A stretch of DNA of 64,000 bases from Bryobacterales bacterium (GTDB lineage: Bacteria > Acidobacteriota > Terriglobia > Bryobacterales > Bryobacteraceae): the NCBI GenBank assembly GCA_003142185.1, contig PLOR01000090.1, forward strand, positions 1 to 64,000, in the 5' to 3' direction. Of this stretch, positions 35,454 through 45,122 are shown piece by piece; positions within the stretch are counted from its first letter, which is position 1; every line of letters begins with the position of its first letter. A model generated the notes under the pieces. The model was not told the origin of the DNA, made no database searches, and worked only from the letters and a program-made list of their open reading frames with translations. Made by a program: the position numbers and the translations under genes.

Positions 35454-37361
35454 ATGTGTGGAATCGCGGGGTATGCGGCAGCGTTGCGCACCCGGGCAAC
35501 GGAGCCGGCTGTCAGAGCTATGGTTCGGGCACTGGCGCGGCGCGGCCCCGATTCGGAAGGCCTGGAGAACTGGGACTGCGCCAGCTTGGGCCACCGCCGC
35601 CTGGCGATTCTGGATTTGAGCGAGGCGGGGAGTCAGCCGATGCTCTCCGACGACCGCCAAATCGGCGTTGTCTTCAACGGTTGCATTTACAATTTTCTGG
35701 AACTGCGCCGCGAACTCGAGAGTCGCGGCAATCGGTTCCGGTCGGATTGCGATACCGAGGTACTCCTGCACGGCTACCGGGAGTGGGGAATCGACGCTCT
35801 GGTCAGCCGCCTTCGCGGCATGTTCGCTTTCGCCGTGTGGGATAATCCGCGGCGCGTGCTGACGCTCGCGCGCGACCGGCTGGGCGTCAAGCCGCTGGTG
35901 TTTTGCGAGCGCCTTGGCGAGATCGCCTTCGCGTCCACCATCGCGGCCCTGCGAACGGCGGGATTCGGCGGCGGCATCGACCCGCAAGCGGTCCTGGAGT
36001 TCCTCGAATTCGGGTATGTGACCGAGGCTCGCGCCATTTTCCAAGGCATCGAGAAGCTCGCCCCGGCGACGATTGCGGAGTGGTGCGACGGGCGCATGGA
36101 GCGCAGGCAGTATTGGTCATTGCCGGAAACCGGAGAATCCGCCCCGGTCGTTTTCGATGAGGCCGTCGAACAAACGGAACAGTTGATACTGGAGGCGGTC
36201 AAGCTCCGGCTGATTTCAGACGTGCCGCTGGGCGCGCTGTTGAGTGGCGGCATCGATTCCACGCTGGTCTGTTGGGCCCTGCGCCAACTGAATGCCAACG
36301 TCAGGGCGTTCACAGTGCGCGCTCCCGGCAGCGACTCCGACGAGAGCGCCGCGGCAGCGGACACCGCCCGGAAGCTGGGGATCTCGCACGAGATCGTCGA
36401 CATGCCGGACACGGATTTCTCGCTGGACGAGCTCACCGATGCCTACAGCGAACCGTTCAGTTGTCAGTCGGCCTTGGCTATGTTGTGGGTCTCGCGGTCG
36501 GTGAAGCGCTTGGCCACCGTCTTGTTGACCGGCGACGGTGGAGACGATGTCTTCTTCGGCTACCCGTTTTTCCGGAATGCGTGGATGGCGCAAAGGCTTG
36601 CCCGGCGGCTGCCACCGGCGATTGCGGCGGCCTGGAACAAGGCAGGCTCTGTTATCCCGGACTATGGGCGTTTGGGCAGCGCGAAGCACTTTCTGAGTTA
36701 TGCCAGCGGCGGGCTTGGTCCTTTTATCCGGGCGCACGACGGGCTGCCATACTATCGGGAGCGTGGAATTCTAGGGGAACCACTGGCCGGACGCGAACTG
36801 GCCCAACGGCAGCTTCCACCGTCGCTTGCCTCCGCGCGCCGGCTGTTGTGGGAGTTCTTCTCATATCACCGCAACCAGCATTTCGTGAGCGAATTCATGG
36901 TCAAAATAGACGGCGGCACCATGCACTACGCGCTCGAAGCGCGCGCGCCGTTCCTCGACCAGAAAATCTGGGAGTATGCGGCGGCTCTCCCCGCCCAGGT
37001 GCGGTTCCACGGGGGAAACCTAAAAGCCGTGCTGCGGGAAATTGTGCGGCGGCGCGTGGGGTCCGACGTAGCGTTCCGTGAAAAGCAGGGATTTACAGTC
37101 CCCGTCGAACGTTGGCTGGCAGAGCGCTGGAGCGGCATGCTGGACGGCCTGCGGCAAGGTACGGCGCTGGAGCGGGACGGATGGGTACGCAGGGGCTCGC
37201 TCGAAGCGCCGCTTCGCGATGCGCTGGGCCGGCGGTGGATCCCGGTCCAACTGTGGCGTCTGCTCGTCCTGGATCACTGGCTGAAGAAAAACCAGGCACC
37301 GGCATTTGAAGACCTTCATCCCGCGGTCTCCACGGCCGACTCTGGCACCGGTGTAGACTAA
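35454..37361 (+). CDS. asnB: asparagine synthase-type amidotransferase of a polysaccharide locus
   Basis: A 635-residue glutamine-dependent enzyme. The start is fixed by Cys2 (MCGIAGYAA), the glutaminase nucleophile after Met removal. GATase II residues follow: GHRRLAI, FNGCIYNF, DCDTEV. The synthetase half has the PP-loop LLSGGIDSTLV (264-269), LLTGDGGDDVFFGYP and ALEARAPFLDQKIWE. Family members make asparagine, but copies within exosortase/EPS loci (annotated as exosortase-system amidotransferases) are thought to amidate a sugar acid or another polysaccharide component. Here the genes on both sides are glycan genes, so the second role is more likely. A UDP-sugar dehydrogenase gene 4 kb away could supply a uronic acid. 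Confidence 0.88.
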   Translation: MCGIAGYAAALRTRATEPAVRAMVRALARRGPDSEGLENWDCASLGHRRLAILDLSEAGSQPMLSDDRQIGVVFNGCIYNFLELRRELESRGNRFRSDCDTEVLLHGYREWGIDALVSRLRGMFAFAVWDNPRRVLTLARDRLGVKPLVFCERLGEIAFASTIAALRTAGFGGGIDPQAVLEFLEFGYVTEARAIFQGIEKLAPATIAEWCDGRMERRQYWSLPETGESAPVVFDEAVEQTEQLILEAVKLRLISDVPLGALLSGGIDSTLVCWALRQLNANVRAFTVRAPGSDSDESAAAADTARKLGISHEIVDMPDTDFSLDELTDAYSEPFSCQSALAMLWVSRSVKRLATVLLTGDGGDDVFFGYPFFRNAWMAQRLARRLPPAIAAAWNKAGSVIPDYGRLGSAKHFLSYASGGLGPFIRAHDGLPYYRERGILGEPLAGRELAQRQLPPSLASARRLLWEFFSYHRNQHFVSEFMVKIDGGTMHYALEARAPFLDQKIWEYAAALPAQVRFHGGNLKAVLREIVRRRVGSDVAFREKQGFTVPVERWLAERWSGMLDGLRQGTALERDGWVRRGSLEAPLRDALGRRWIPVQLWRLLVLDHWLKKNQAPAFEDLHPAVSTADSGTGVD

Positions 37362-37382
37362 AACAGGACCCGAGAGTCTAAA

Positions 37383-37994
37383 ATGGAGGGTCCGTCTAAG
37401 GTGGGAATTTCGTCTAAGAGGGAGTTAGTGAAGAGGTTCGCCGCCGGAGTGTTCCTCGCGCTCCTGTTCCCTTGCGCGATAGCCTCAGGTTTCGGGCGCC
37501 AGCCTGGCGTCTTCAGTTTCTTCGCTCATCTCTGTGCGCTGGTCCCCGGGGTGGTGGGCGACTATGTGCGCGTTGCGTATTACAGGATGACGCTGCGGAG
37601 TTGCTCGCGCGACTGCGAGATCAGTTTTGGCGCTTTCTTTGCCCACTCGCAGGCTGCTGTGGGACGCTGGGCCGGGATCGGACCATATTGCGTGATCGGG
37701 CGCGCGGTGATTGGGGAGGGCACGCGGCTCGGACCCGCCGTGCAAATCCTGAGCGGAGGCCAACAACACAAAAGGGATTCGGAGGGCCGGTTGACCGACG
37801 AAGGCCGGAAGTTTGAGGAAATCGTGATCGGCGAGCATTGCTGGATCGGAGCTTCCGCCGTGGTGCTGGCGAATGTCGGCGACAGAAGCACGGTCGCGGC
37901 GGGATCGGTCGTCGTGAAGCCGGTTGCCCCGGGGATTGTCGTCGGAGGAAATCCCGCGCGACCGCTCGCCCGGTTGGACAACGGCGCAGGCTAA
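37383..37994 (+). CDS. left-handed beta-helix acyltransferase
   Basis: A 203-residue protein with an N-terminal hydrophobic stretch (FAAGVFLALLFPCAIA) and hexapeptide-repeat turns (ISFGAFFAHSQAAVGRWAGIGPYCVIGRAVIGEGTRLG; EIVIGEHCWIGASAVVLANVGDRSTVAAGSVV) ending GIVVGGNPARPLA. This is the CysE/LacA/WbbJ type of O-acetyltransferase; the conserved catalytic His is probably that of GGQQHKRD. It would acetylate a sugar hydroxyl at the inner membrane face. It follows asnB by 21 bases, so it is probably co-transcribed. Confidence 0.82.
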   Translation: MEGPSKVGISSKRELVKRFAAGVFLALLFPCAIASGFGRQPGVFSFFAHLCALVPGVVGDYVRVAYYRMTLRSCSRDCEISFGAFFAHSQAAVGRWAGIGPYCVIGRAVIGEGTRLGPAVQILSGGQQHKRDSEGRLTDEGRKFEEIVIGEHCWIGASAVVLANVGDRSTVAAGSVVVKPVAPGIVVGGNPARPLARLDNGAG

Positions 37995-38059
37995 ACGCGA
38001 GGGGACAACTCGGCTATAGCGGAGGTTCCGTTATGAGCTGGGAGTATTCGTTTTGCGGG

Positions 38060-38335
38060 TTAGCCGCGATGCCAAAGGGCCGACGCCACGACCCAAATCG
38101 CGCCCCAAGCGCCCGCGCCCAGAAAGATGCCGATGAGGACACCCCGGGCGGCGCGGCGGTGCTCGGGCTGGGAGATTTCTGCTTCCGCAACCTGGCTTGC
38201 CACGGTGACCGCGGTGTCCAAGGACGTGTGCTCGCCGGACCGATCCATGGCGAGCGTCTCCGATGCGGTCGAGCTTCGCATACGTTGTAATGCTACGGTC
38301 AGGCTCTGGTGCGGTCCATCCCACCTTTGGTTCAT
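38060..38335 (-). CDS. small membrane protein
   Basis: A 91-residue frame with one C-terminal membrane helix (GVLIGIFLGAGAWGAIWVVAS) after a polar N-terminal half. ATG at 38335 has AAGG a few bases upstream on the minus strand. It lies between the acetyltransferase and the sugar transferase genes and points toward the former. No family recognised. Confidence 0.5.
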   Translation of the reverse strand: MNQRWDGPHQSLTVALQRMRSSTASETLAMDRSGEHTSLDTAVTVASQVAEAEISQPEHRRAARGVLIGIFLGAGAWGAIWVVASALWHRG

Positions 38336-38564
38336 ACTGCCTTGTTAACCTCGGCAAGGTGGCAGAGCATAACCCGGACGGTTGCCGGTTCGCTGGAGCG
38401 AGATTCCCGGTTAACGCCTGAGGGCAGGGCAGTTCCAGAGTGGGCGGACAAGTCTCGCAGGATGGGTGGCGGGCTAGGTCTTCGACCTTTCGGCCGGCAG
38501 ATTCGGTTCTATCGAAAGGACCGCTTCCGAGCCGCGGCTTCCGTTCGGAGGCGAGGACCTAGAC

Positions 38565-39974
38565 TCAGTTGGCCCCGTGGCCGGTAAGTACGCGGGGGAT
38601 GGTTTGCAGCAGGATCTTCCAATCGAGCGCCAACGACCAATTGTCGATGTACTGCATGTCCAGTTTCATCCATCGATCGAAATCGACGTTGTCGCGGCCT
38701 GAAACGGCCCACAGGCAGGTGAGGCCTGGCCGCATGCGCAAGCGCCGCCGCTGCCATCGCTGATAGGTTTCCACTTCGCTCGGGACGGCCGGACGCGGGC
38801 CCACCAGCGACATGTCGCCGCGCAGCACGTTCCACAGTTGGGGCCATTCGTCGATGGAGAACTTGCGCAAGTACCGGCCGACGAAGGTGAGGCGAGGGTC
38901 GTCCGGGATCTTGAAGGCTGTCTGGCGCGTGTTGAGGTGGGCCAGCGATGGCTTGAGTTGCTCGGCGTTTTCGCACATCGAGCGGAACTTATAGAACCGG
39001 AACTGGCGGCCGTTGAGCCCGCAACGCACTTGCGTGAAGATCGCTGGGCCGGGCGATGTAAGCCGGATGAGGGCCGCGAACGCCGCCATGAAGGGCGCCA
39101 GGACCAGGAGGCTGGCGGCGGCGATGGCAACATCGGTCACACGTTTCAGGAGCAGGCGGATCTCGTCGTCGGGAGCGGCGGTGAATGTCAGCAGCGGGGT
39201 GGACTCCAGGCGGTCGAGGGAAACCGTGCTGTTGACGTGAGGAAAGAAATCCACTGCCACTCGTGTGCGGACGCCCTCTTGATCGCAGAGGAGAAACACC
39301 TCTTCCAACTCAGCCAGACTCTCGCTGCCGACGGCGAAGATAATCTCGTCGACCACGTGCTGGCGCAAGAAGGATGGCAGTTCCGCGATGGGATACACCT
39401 TGTGGACGGCGCCAAGGGTTATCTCAAGCGGGCCGCCACCCGACTCACTAAAAAATCCGCGCAGGCGAACGCCATACTTGGCCGACTCTTCCACAATGCC
39501 CGCCAAACGGATCGCACGCTCGCCGGTGCCAACCACCATGCAATAGTGAGGGGCGGCAAATTCACGGCGGATCGCGCCAACCACGCGGCCGGCAGTGAGC
39601 CGGAAGACCAAGAACAGCACCCACGCTACAGAGGAGTAAAGAGCCAGGAAGAAACGGCTGAGATCCATCCGCAGCGCGTACTCGAAGACCAGCAGGCAGA
39701 GTCCGCCATAGGCGCATTGCCGCACCGAATCACGGAGGATGGCGCCCGGGTGGGCGGAATCGAGCTTGTCATAGACCCCGAGCCACAATCCGATCATTAC
39801 CCAAGCGAAAAGCGAGAAGCCGAGCACCAGGACCTGTTGTTCCGCCGTAAGGTAAAACAGGAAATGCCAGTGCTGAATGGCGCGTGCGTGGTAGGCGATC
39901 TCAAAGGCGAGCGCGGCCAGGATCAGGTCCGACAATCCGTACAAAGCACGGGCGCTCCGCTGGTGACGAAACAT
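38565..39974 (-). CDS. polyprenyl-phosphate sugar phosphotransferase (EpsB/WbaP type)
   Basis: A 469-residue initiating transferase. Four or five N-terminal membrane helices (residues about 10-135), a Rossmann-like central domain (YCMVVGTGERAIRLAGIVEE), one more helix at about 285-310, then the catalytic bacterial sugar transferase domain: RFYKFRSMCENAE, FVGRYLRKFSIDEWPQLWNVLRGDMSLVGPRP and RPGLTCLWAVSGR. It moves a sugar-1-phosphate from a UDP-sugar onto undecaprenyl phosphate, the first step of the repeat unit. The gene stands alone on the minus strand. Confidence 0.92.
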   Translation of the reverse strand: MFRHQRSARALYGLSDLILAALAFEIAYHARAIQHWHFLFYLTAEQQVLVLGFSLFAWVMIGLWLGVYDKLDSAHPGAILRDSVRQCAYGGLCLLVFEYALRMDLSRFFLALYSSVAWVLFLVFRLTAGRVVGAIRREFAAPHYCMVVGTGERAIRLAGIVEESAKYGVRLRGFFSESGGGPLEITLGAVHKVYPIAELPSFLRQHVVDEIIFAVGSESLAELEEVFLLCDQEGVRTRVAVDFFPHVNSTVSLDRLESTPLLTFTAAPDDEIRLLLKRVTDVAIAAASLLVLAPFMAAFAALIRLTSPGPAIFTQVRCGLNGRQFRFYKFRSMCENAEQLKPSLAHLNTRQTAFKIPDDPRLTFVGRYLRKFSIDEWPQLWNVLRGDMSLVGPRPAVPSEVETYQRWQRRRLRMRPGLTCLWAVSGRDNVDFDRWMKLDMQYIDNWSLALDWKILLQTIPRVLTGHGAN

Positions 39975-40069
39975 TCGGGCTCAGGATAACACGGGCTGGA
40001 CCACCCAGGAGCGACGGCACCGGGGCGAATTGCCATCGAGCGGGAGGAGGTGGCAGGGCTCGGCTCGCC

Positions 40070-41107
40070 TCACTGGGGAAATCCGAACTTCCCGGCCAAT
40101 CGCTTCAATATGGAAGAATTCTTCCGGGCGAGACCATATCGCGCGAAGGCAGGGATATCGTAGTCGACCTCGGACAAATCGGAATCCGTATTCCGGCGGG
40201 GCGGGACCTCAACCGGCCCCAATTTCGGGGACAGAACCTCGTCGGCGGGAACGGAAGCTACCAGTGGCTGCGCGGGGACGCCCGGAGCGGTGCGGGAGGG
40301 TATCAGCGCCAGATTCGTGGCCGCATCGCGGATGTAGCCCACATCAATCGTGGAACACCCATCCCCGTAAGCCATCAGCAGCGCCGAATCGCAGATGGAG
40401 TTGATCAGCCGGGGAATTCCTCCCGACCATAGCACCACGCCCTCGATCGCCTCCGGAGCAAACGGCGGCTCGCCGGTTCCGCCCGCCTTTGCCCAACGGA
40501 ACCGTATGTACTCGGCGGTCTCCGCGGCGGTGAGCGGATCGATGTACAGGCGCAACGCGATCCTCTGTTTGAATTGGCGTAAGTCGTGCCGGTCCAGGAG
40601 ATCATCCAACTCACATTGACCTAAGAGCACGATCTGCACGAATTTGTCCGGGCCAAACTCGTAGTTCCCGAGCAAGCGAATCTCTTCCAGGACTTCCGCA
40701 CTCAATTTGTGAGCTTCATCGATCGCCAGGATCGCAATTCGGCCATTGCGGTGGGCCTCCAACAGGAACCCCTGCAACGTCCAGAGACGCTGCGCTTTAT
40801 TGGCGGGAATGTCGGTGATTCCGAAATCCAGCATGAGAAGCTCAAGGAACTCGGATGGCGTCAGGGTTGGATTCAACAGAATGCTGGACAGGACTTTACC
40901 GGTGGGCAACTGACTTACAACAGAGCTCAGGAGGGTTGTTTTTCCGGTGCCAGCATCGCCGGTCAGAACCACGAAACCCTTTCGGCCTAGAATGGCGTAC
41001 TGTAATCCGGCGAACGCCTCGTGATGTTTCGAGGACAGAAAGAGAAACGCCGGGTCTGGCGTCAGGTTGAATGGCAGCTTCTGTAATCCGAAGAAGGCGG
41101 TGTACAT
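40070..41107 (-). CDS. ExeA-like AAA ATPase of PEP-CTERM/EPS loci
   Basis: A 345-residue protein starting YTAFFGLQKLPFNLTPDPAFLFLS, the standard opening of the ExeA/general secretion ATPase family. Walker A is GDAGTGKTT (50-58), Walker B ILAIDEAHKL (about 126-135), and sensor-like GGIPRLINSICD appears near residue 250. A similar ATPase is a regular member of exosortase-linked exopolysaccharide clusters. The start at 41107 was chosen on this N-terminus; a longer in-frame reading adds 101 residues without similarity. Cytoplasmic. Exact role unknown: secretion or polymer assembly. Confidence 0.85.
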   Translation of the reverse strand: MYTAFFGLQKLPFNLTPDPAFLFLSSKHHEAFAGLQYAILGRKGFVVLTGDAGTGKTTLLSSVVSQLPTGKVLSSILLNPTLTPSEFLELLMLDFGITDIPANKAQRLWTLQGFLLEAHRNGRIAILAIDEAHKLSAEVLEEIRLLGNYEFGPDKFVQIVLLGQCELDDLLDRHDLRQFKQRIALRLYIDPLTAAETAEYIRFRWAKAGGTGEPPFAPEAIEGVVLWSGGIPRLINSICDSALLMAYGDGCSTIDVGYIRDAATNLALIPSRTAPGVPAQPLVASVPADEVLSPKLGPVEVPPRRNTDSDLSEVDYDIPAFARYGLARKNSSILKRLAGKFGFPQ

Positions 41108-41461
41108 ATCTACAAACGTGGCCACTGCAATTCTGCAACCACGTCCCCTCTCTTGAAGTGTAACGCGATCCGGATGGCGGCTGCACTTGTGTTTGCGGCG
41201 TCGCCGGGCGCAGCCGCTGTCACACTCGGCAATCCCGGCGCCAGCCCAGACCCCCTTGCAATCGGGAGCGAAGACGAATCGAAGGGGAGAAAAAGCCAAA
41301 AGAGTTGGACTTTCCGGGGAGGTCGTGGCTCGTAACGCGTTATGAAGCAATGGCCGCCGCCCGAAGGCGGTTTGGCCCCCAATATGCTTACTGTAAGCGC
41401 GGCTTAGCATGCATGCCGGAAGTGCGGGTCGCTCAAGCCGTCTATTACGGAGTCTAATCTT
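41108..41461. other. divergent intergenic region
   Basis: This 354-base space separates the minus-strand ATPase from the plus-strand dehydrogenase and should hold both promoters; no strong hexamers were found. CCGCC-CGAA-GGCGG at 41357-41370 forms a small hairpin. A 60-codon plus frame from 41153 begins with a signal-like stretch (MAAALVFAASPGAAAV from 41174) but has no similarity or ribosome site, so it is left uncalled. Confidence 0.4.
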
Positions 41462-42793
41462 ATGTCAGCCGCTGCATTACAACCGCTCAGCGTGGCCGAA
41501 GTGCTGGCCGAGAGAATCCGGACCCGTTCGGCTCGCGTGGGAGTCATCGGCCTCGGTTATGTCGGATGTCCGTTGGCCGTCGAATTCGCACGTGCGGGCT
41601 TCGCCGTCACGGGCATTGACGTTCAAGAGGGCAAAGTCGCCGGTATCAACTCCGGTCAGTCTCATATTCAAGACGTTCCTGCAAGCCGTGTGCGTGACTT
41701 AGTAAAGAAGAAGAAGCTTAGGGCCACGACCGACTTCTCCGTGATTGCCGAACTGGATGCGATCAGTATCTGCGTCCCCACTCCACTGCGGAAGACCAAA
41801 GACCCGGATATGAGTTACATCATAGCCGCGTGTGAGGAACTCGCCAAATACACGCATCCGGGGATGCTCATCGTGCTGGAGTCGACCACGTATCCAGGCA
41901 CTACCGAAGAGGTGTTATTGCCGCTGCTGGAGACGGCGGACCTTCGGGTGGGGCGGGATATCTTCCTGTGCTTCTCTCCCGAGCGCGTGGACCCGGGGAA
42001 TCCGAACTTCCAGACGGTGAACATCCCCAAGGTAGTGGGAGGGATTACGCCGGAGTGCACGGAAATGGGCGCTCTGTTCTATGCGCAGGCGCTGCAGACG
42101 GTAGTGCCCGTCAGTTCCAGTCAAGTGGCCGAGATGGTCAAATTGCTGGAGAACACCTTCCGGATGATCAATATCGGGCTGGCGAACGAAATCGCCATGA
42201 TGTGCGATCGCATGGGCATCAACGTCTGGGAAGTGATCGACGCGGCGGCGACCAAACCGTTCGGGTTCATGCCGTTCTATCCTGGCCCGGGGCTGGGAGG
42301 CCACTGCATCCCGATCGACCCGTTCTATCTTTCGTGGAAATCGAGGCAGGCGGGAATCGAGGCGCGCTTCATCGATTTGGCGGGCTACATCAACGGCCAG
42401 ATGCCGCACTTCGTGCTGGATAAGATTCAGGGCGCTCTCAACGAGCAATCCAAGCCGCTGCGAAATTCGCACGTGCATATTCTGGGCGTGGCGTATAAGC
42501 GCGACATCGACGACGTGCGGGAATCGCCGGCGTTGGACATCATCCATGTTCTATCTCAGCGTGGCGCACGGGTGACTTACAGCGATCCGCGAGTCCGCCG
42601 TTTGCAGTTGGATGCCGGAGGGGAGTATTTTGCCGAAGAGCCTTTGGCGGCTTGCTCGCGCGCCGATTGCGTGGTGATTGTCACGGACCACTCCGAATTC
42701 GATTACGCGGCGATAGTCGATCAGTCAAAGCTGATCGTTGACACGCGCAACGCTTTGAAGCGGTTTAGCTCCTCCAAAATCGTCCGCTTGTGA
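41462..42793 (+). CDS. nucleotide-sugar dehydrogenase (WbpA/UDP-HexNAc type)
   Basis: A 443-residue dehydrogenase. The Rossmann motif VGVIGLGYVGCPLAVEFARAG is near residue 26; further blocks are CVPTPLRKTKDPD, ESTTYPGTTEEV, FSPERVDPGN and the catalytic GGHCIPIDP (Cys282). VAYKRDIDDVRESPALDI is the C-terminal UDP-binding part. The ESTTYPGTTEE and SPERVDPGN variants point to the UDP-N-acetylhexosamine 6-dehydrogenase (WbpA) group over UDP-glucose dehydrogenase. It makes a UDP-uronic acid for the polysaccharide, using two NAD+. Confidence 0.9.
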   Translation: MSAAALQPLSVAEVLAERIRTRSARVGVIGLGYVGCPLAVEFARAGFAVTGIDVQEGKVAGINSGQSHIQDVPASRVRDLVKKKKLRATTDFSVIAELDAISICVPTPLRKTKDPDMSYIIAACEELAKYTHPGMLIVLESTTYPGTTEEVLLPLLETADLRVGRDIFLCFSPERVDPGNPNFQTVNIPKVVGGITPECTEMGALFYAQALQTVVPVSSSQVAEMVKLLENTFRMINIGLANEIAMMCDRMGINVWEVIDAAATKPFGFMPFYPGPGLGGHCIPIDPFYLSWKSRQAGIEARFIDLAGYINGQMPHFVLDKIQGALNEQSKPLRNSHVHILGVAYKRDIDDVRESPALDIIHVLSQRGARVTYSDPRVRRLQLDAGGEYFAEEPLAACSRADCVVIVTDHSEFDYAAIVDQSKLIVDTRNALKRFSSSKIVRL

Positions 42794-42807
42794 GCGAACG
42801 GCCGGCC

Positions 42808-42845
42808 AGAGCCGGCACATCGGCTACGGCACAGCCGTCGGCTCT
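42808..42845. terminator. candidate bidirectional hairpin between convergent genes
   Basis: AGAGCCG (42808-42814) pairs with CGGCTCT (42839-42845); the 24-base loop contains further GC pairs. It lies between the ends of two convergent genes. There is no clear T run. Confidence 0.35.
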
Positions 42846-42926
42846 TGCAGGTCAAGCCAGGCGCGATGCGAGCGAGACGCTCCGCGCGCACTCCTGCGGA
42901 TCCGATCTACGGCGCGCACATACCGG

Positions 42927-45122
42927 TTATCTGGTGCCGGCCGCGACTCTCCCCAACGTCTCTCTGATGTTAGCGGCGAAGGGTGATCGCGGATCGTCTT
43001 GGAGGGCTTTTTGCAAGGTCCCTCGGGCTGCGTCGGGTTGGCGGTCGGCCCAGTAGGCCATTCCCAAGTGAAATCCGAACATGGCGTTGTTCGGAGCTTC
43101 CTTCACGGACTCCCGCAACTGCGCCACGGCTGAGTCGAACGATCCCAGTTTGTAGTAGGCCCAGCCAAGCGTATCGGCGGCAAGCGGGGATCTGGGCATC
43201 TTCTGCTTCACCCTTTGAGCGAGAGATAGCGCCAGGTTGACATCGCCGCCGTGATCCAGGTAAAGAACAGCCAGCGATCCGGCGGCGACGGCAGATTCCG
43301 GATCGATCTCATGCGCCTCTTCGCAGAGTTTTTTCGCTTCTTCCCAATTGCCTTCCCGCTCATACTGAGCCTCTAGGACGAGATAGTTTGAGAGGTTGTG
43401 GGGATTGGCCGCAATTGCCTGGCGGAAGTCCTGCTTGGCGCTGTCAACGGCGCCCCTGGCGAGATGAATGTTTCCGAGCAGACTGTAAGCCTGGGGCGTT
43501 TTCGGATCAAGCGCAATCGCCTGCTTCAGGCTGGATTCGGACTTATCCAGGTCCTTCAGGTTAAAGTAGCCTAGCGCCAGCAGGAAGTGTAACCCGGCAT
43601 TCCGCGGGTTCTGCTGAACCAAGCCTGCAATTCGCTCGACGGCTTGGGCGGTCTTGCCCTGAACCATATACACATTGAGCAACTGCGCCAAGGCGGGAAG
43701 CGACGTCGGATCTTGTTTGAGCAGGTCCTGAAGCGCGGCCTCGGCCTGTTGGGGGTTACCCGTCGCCAACAGTGCCTGAGCGTTCGCAAGCTGCGCCAGA
43801 GGCAAACCCGGGCGTGCCTGCAGTGCAGCAGCGGCCAATCGCAGGGCTTCGTCGTTGTCTCCCGCTGCAACCGTAAGCGACGCCAGCGCAGCTTGAGCCT
43901 CGGTCATCCCTGGAGAAAGGGCAAGTGCCCGAGTGAAAGAGGCCTTGGCCAAGTCTGACATGCGGAGTGTCCTTTGGGCGACGCCCAAGAGATAGTATGC
44001 GATGGCGGACTGCGGATCGGCCTGAACCGCCTTCTCGAGAGCCGAGACCGCTTCCTGCCGCTTGCCCTCTGCGAGCAGTATCCGACCATTTGAGAGAAGT
44101 ACCCGCGGACTGTCTGGTCTAATACTCATGACCTGTTGTTCCAAGGCGGCTGCTTCCTGGATGCGATTCAAGTCGATCAGAACCTCGACCAAGCTCATCT
44201 TGACTGAAGCGTCCCTCGGTTTGGAGGTCATCAGGATTCGGAATTCGGCGGCCGCCTTCTCTTTCTGGCCGGTGGATACGTAAAACTGCCCGAGGGCCTG
44301 GTAAGCCTCCGGGTCGTCGGGGGCAATAGTTTTGATCCCCTGGTAGAGTCTCTCTGCGTCAGACGGTTTTCCCGCCCGGACCAGGATCCGGGCCCAGAAA
44401 ACCCGAGGCAGAATCGCGCCGGGGTCCAGTTCGGATGCCTGCCGCATCTCAGCCTCGGCTTCAGACAGCCTGTCTTGCGAGAAGTAGAATTGCCCCAGAC
44501 TGACGTGCGCGTCGACCGATTTCGGGTTGGCCTCGACTGCCTTGCGGCTAACAGCTTCCGCTTGCGCCGCCTGTCCCGCGGACAGATAGACGGCCGACAG
44601 GGCCGCATAGTGCTCGACCTGTTGGGGAGCGAGATCGATGGCCTCCTGAAATTCGCGCAGCGCGTTCGCACCGTCGCGGGTCAAAACGAACTTCTCGCCG
44701 AGTATCGCGTGGGCGCGGTCATTCGCGGGGTCGGATTTCAGGACGGCCTGCGCGGCAGATTGAGCCTGGTCGAACTGCCGGCGCGAGATCAGCAGGTCCG
44801 CAAGGTGCAGTTGCGCGCCGGTATCTTTGGGATCGAGGGCTGCGGCCTCCATAAACTCCCCGTAAGCGGCTTCGGAGTTGCCCAACCTTAGATAGCCCTC
44901 ACCGAGCCGCGAATGGGCCGTTGCGAACCTCGGATCGAGACGCACCGCGTTCCGGAATTGGATGACTGCCTCGCGGTATTTGCCGGCGTTGAAGTACGCT
45001 TCACCACTACTAAGGTATTTGAGTTTCCGCCGATCGGGATCCGAAGAACAGCCTGCCAAAGCGACTGCCAGGAAGGCCACAAGAAACGTTCGATGTAGCG
45101 CGGTACCACGTGTTAGTTGCAT
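42927..45122 (-). CDS. TPR lipoprotein, PrsT-like
   Basis: A 731-residue protein with a lipoprotein signal ending ALAGC (Cys25), then tandem tetratricopeptide repeats to the end (AYFNAGKYREAVIQFRNAVRLDP, HYAALSAVYLSAGQAAQAEAV, AYYLLGVAQRTLRMSDLAKASF, among many). Length, lipobox and locus match the PEP-CTERM-system TPR lipoprotein PrsT, thought to scaffold exopolysaccharide or protein sorting at the outer membrane. The start at 45122 gives the lipoprotein signal, with GAGGGGA just before it; 62 extra in-frame upstream residues look unrelated. Confidence 0.85.
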   Translation of the reverse strand: MQLTRGTALHRTFLVAFLAVALAGCSSDPDRRKLKYLSSGEAYFNAGKYREAVIQFRNAVRLDPRFATAHSRLGEGYLRLGNSEAAYGEFMEAAALDPKDTGAQLHLADLLISRRQFDQAQSAAQAVLKSDPANDRAHAILGEKFVLTRDGANALREFQEAIDLAPQQVEHYAALSAVYLSAGQAAQAEAVSRKAVEANPKSVDAHVSLGQFYFSQDRLSEAEAEMRQASELDPGAILPRVFWARILVRAGKPSDAERLYQGIKTIAPDDPEAYQALGQFYVSTGQKEKAAAEFRILMTSKPRDASVKMSLVEVLIDLNRIQEAAALEQQVMSIRPDSPRVLLSNGRILLAEGKRQEAVSALEKAVQADPQSAIAYYLLGVAQRTLRMSDLAKASFTRALALSPGMTEAQAALASLTVAAGDNDEALRLAAAALQARPGLPLAQLANAQALLATGNPQQAEAALQDLLKQDPTSLPALAQLLNVYMVQGKTAQAVERIAGLVQQNPRNAGLHFLLALGYFNLKDLDKSESSLKQAIALDPKTPQAYSLLGNIHLARGAVDSAKQDFRQAIAANPHNLSNYLVLEAQYEREGNWEEAKKLCEEAHEIDPESAVAAGSLAVLYLDHGGDVNLALSLAQRVKQKMPRSPLAADTLGWAYYKLGSFDSAVAQLRESVKEAPNNAMFGFHLGMAYWADRQPDAARGTLQKALQDDPRSPFAANIRETLGRVAAGTR

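Noticed and set aside
41153-41335. 60-codon plus frame with signal-like start
   Set aside because: No ribosome site, no similarity, and lies in a divergent control region.
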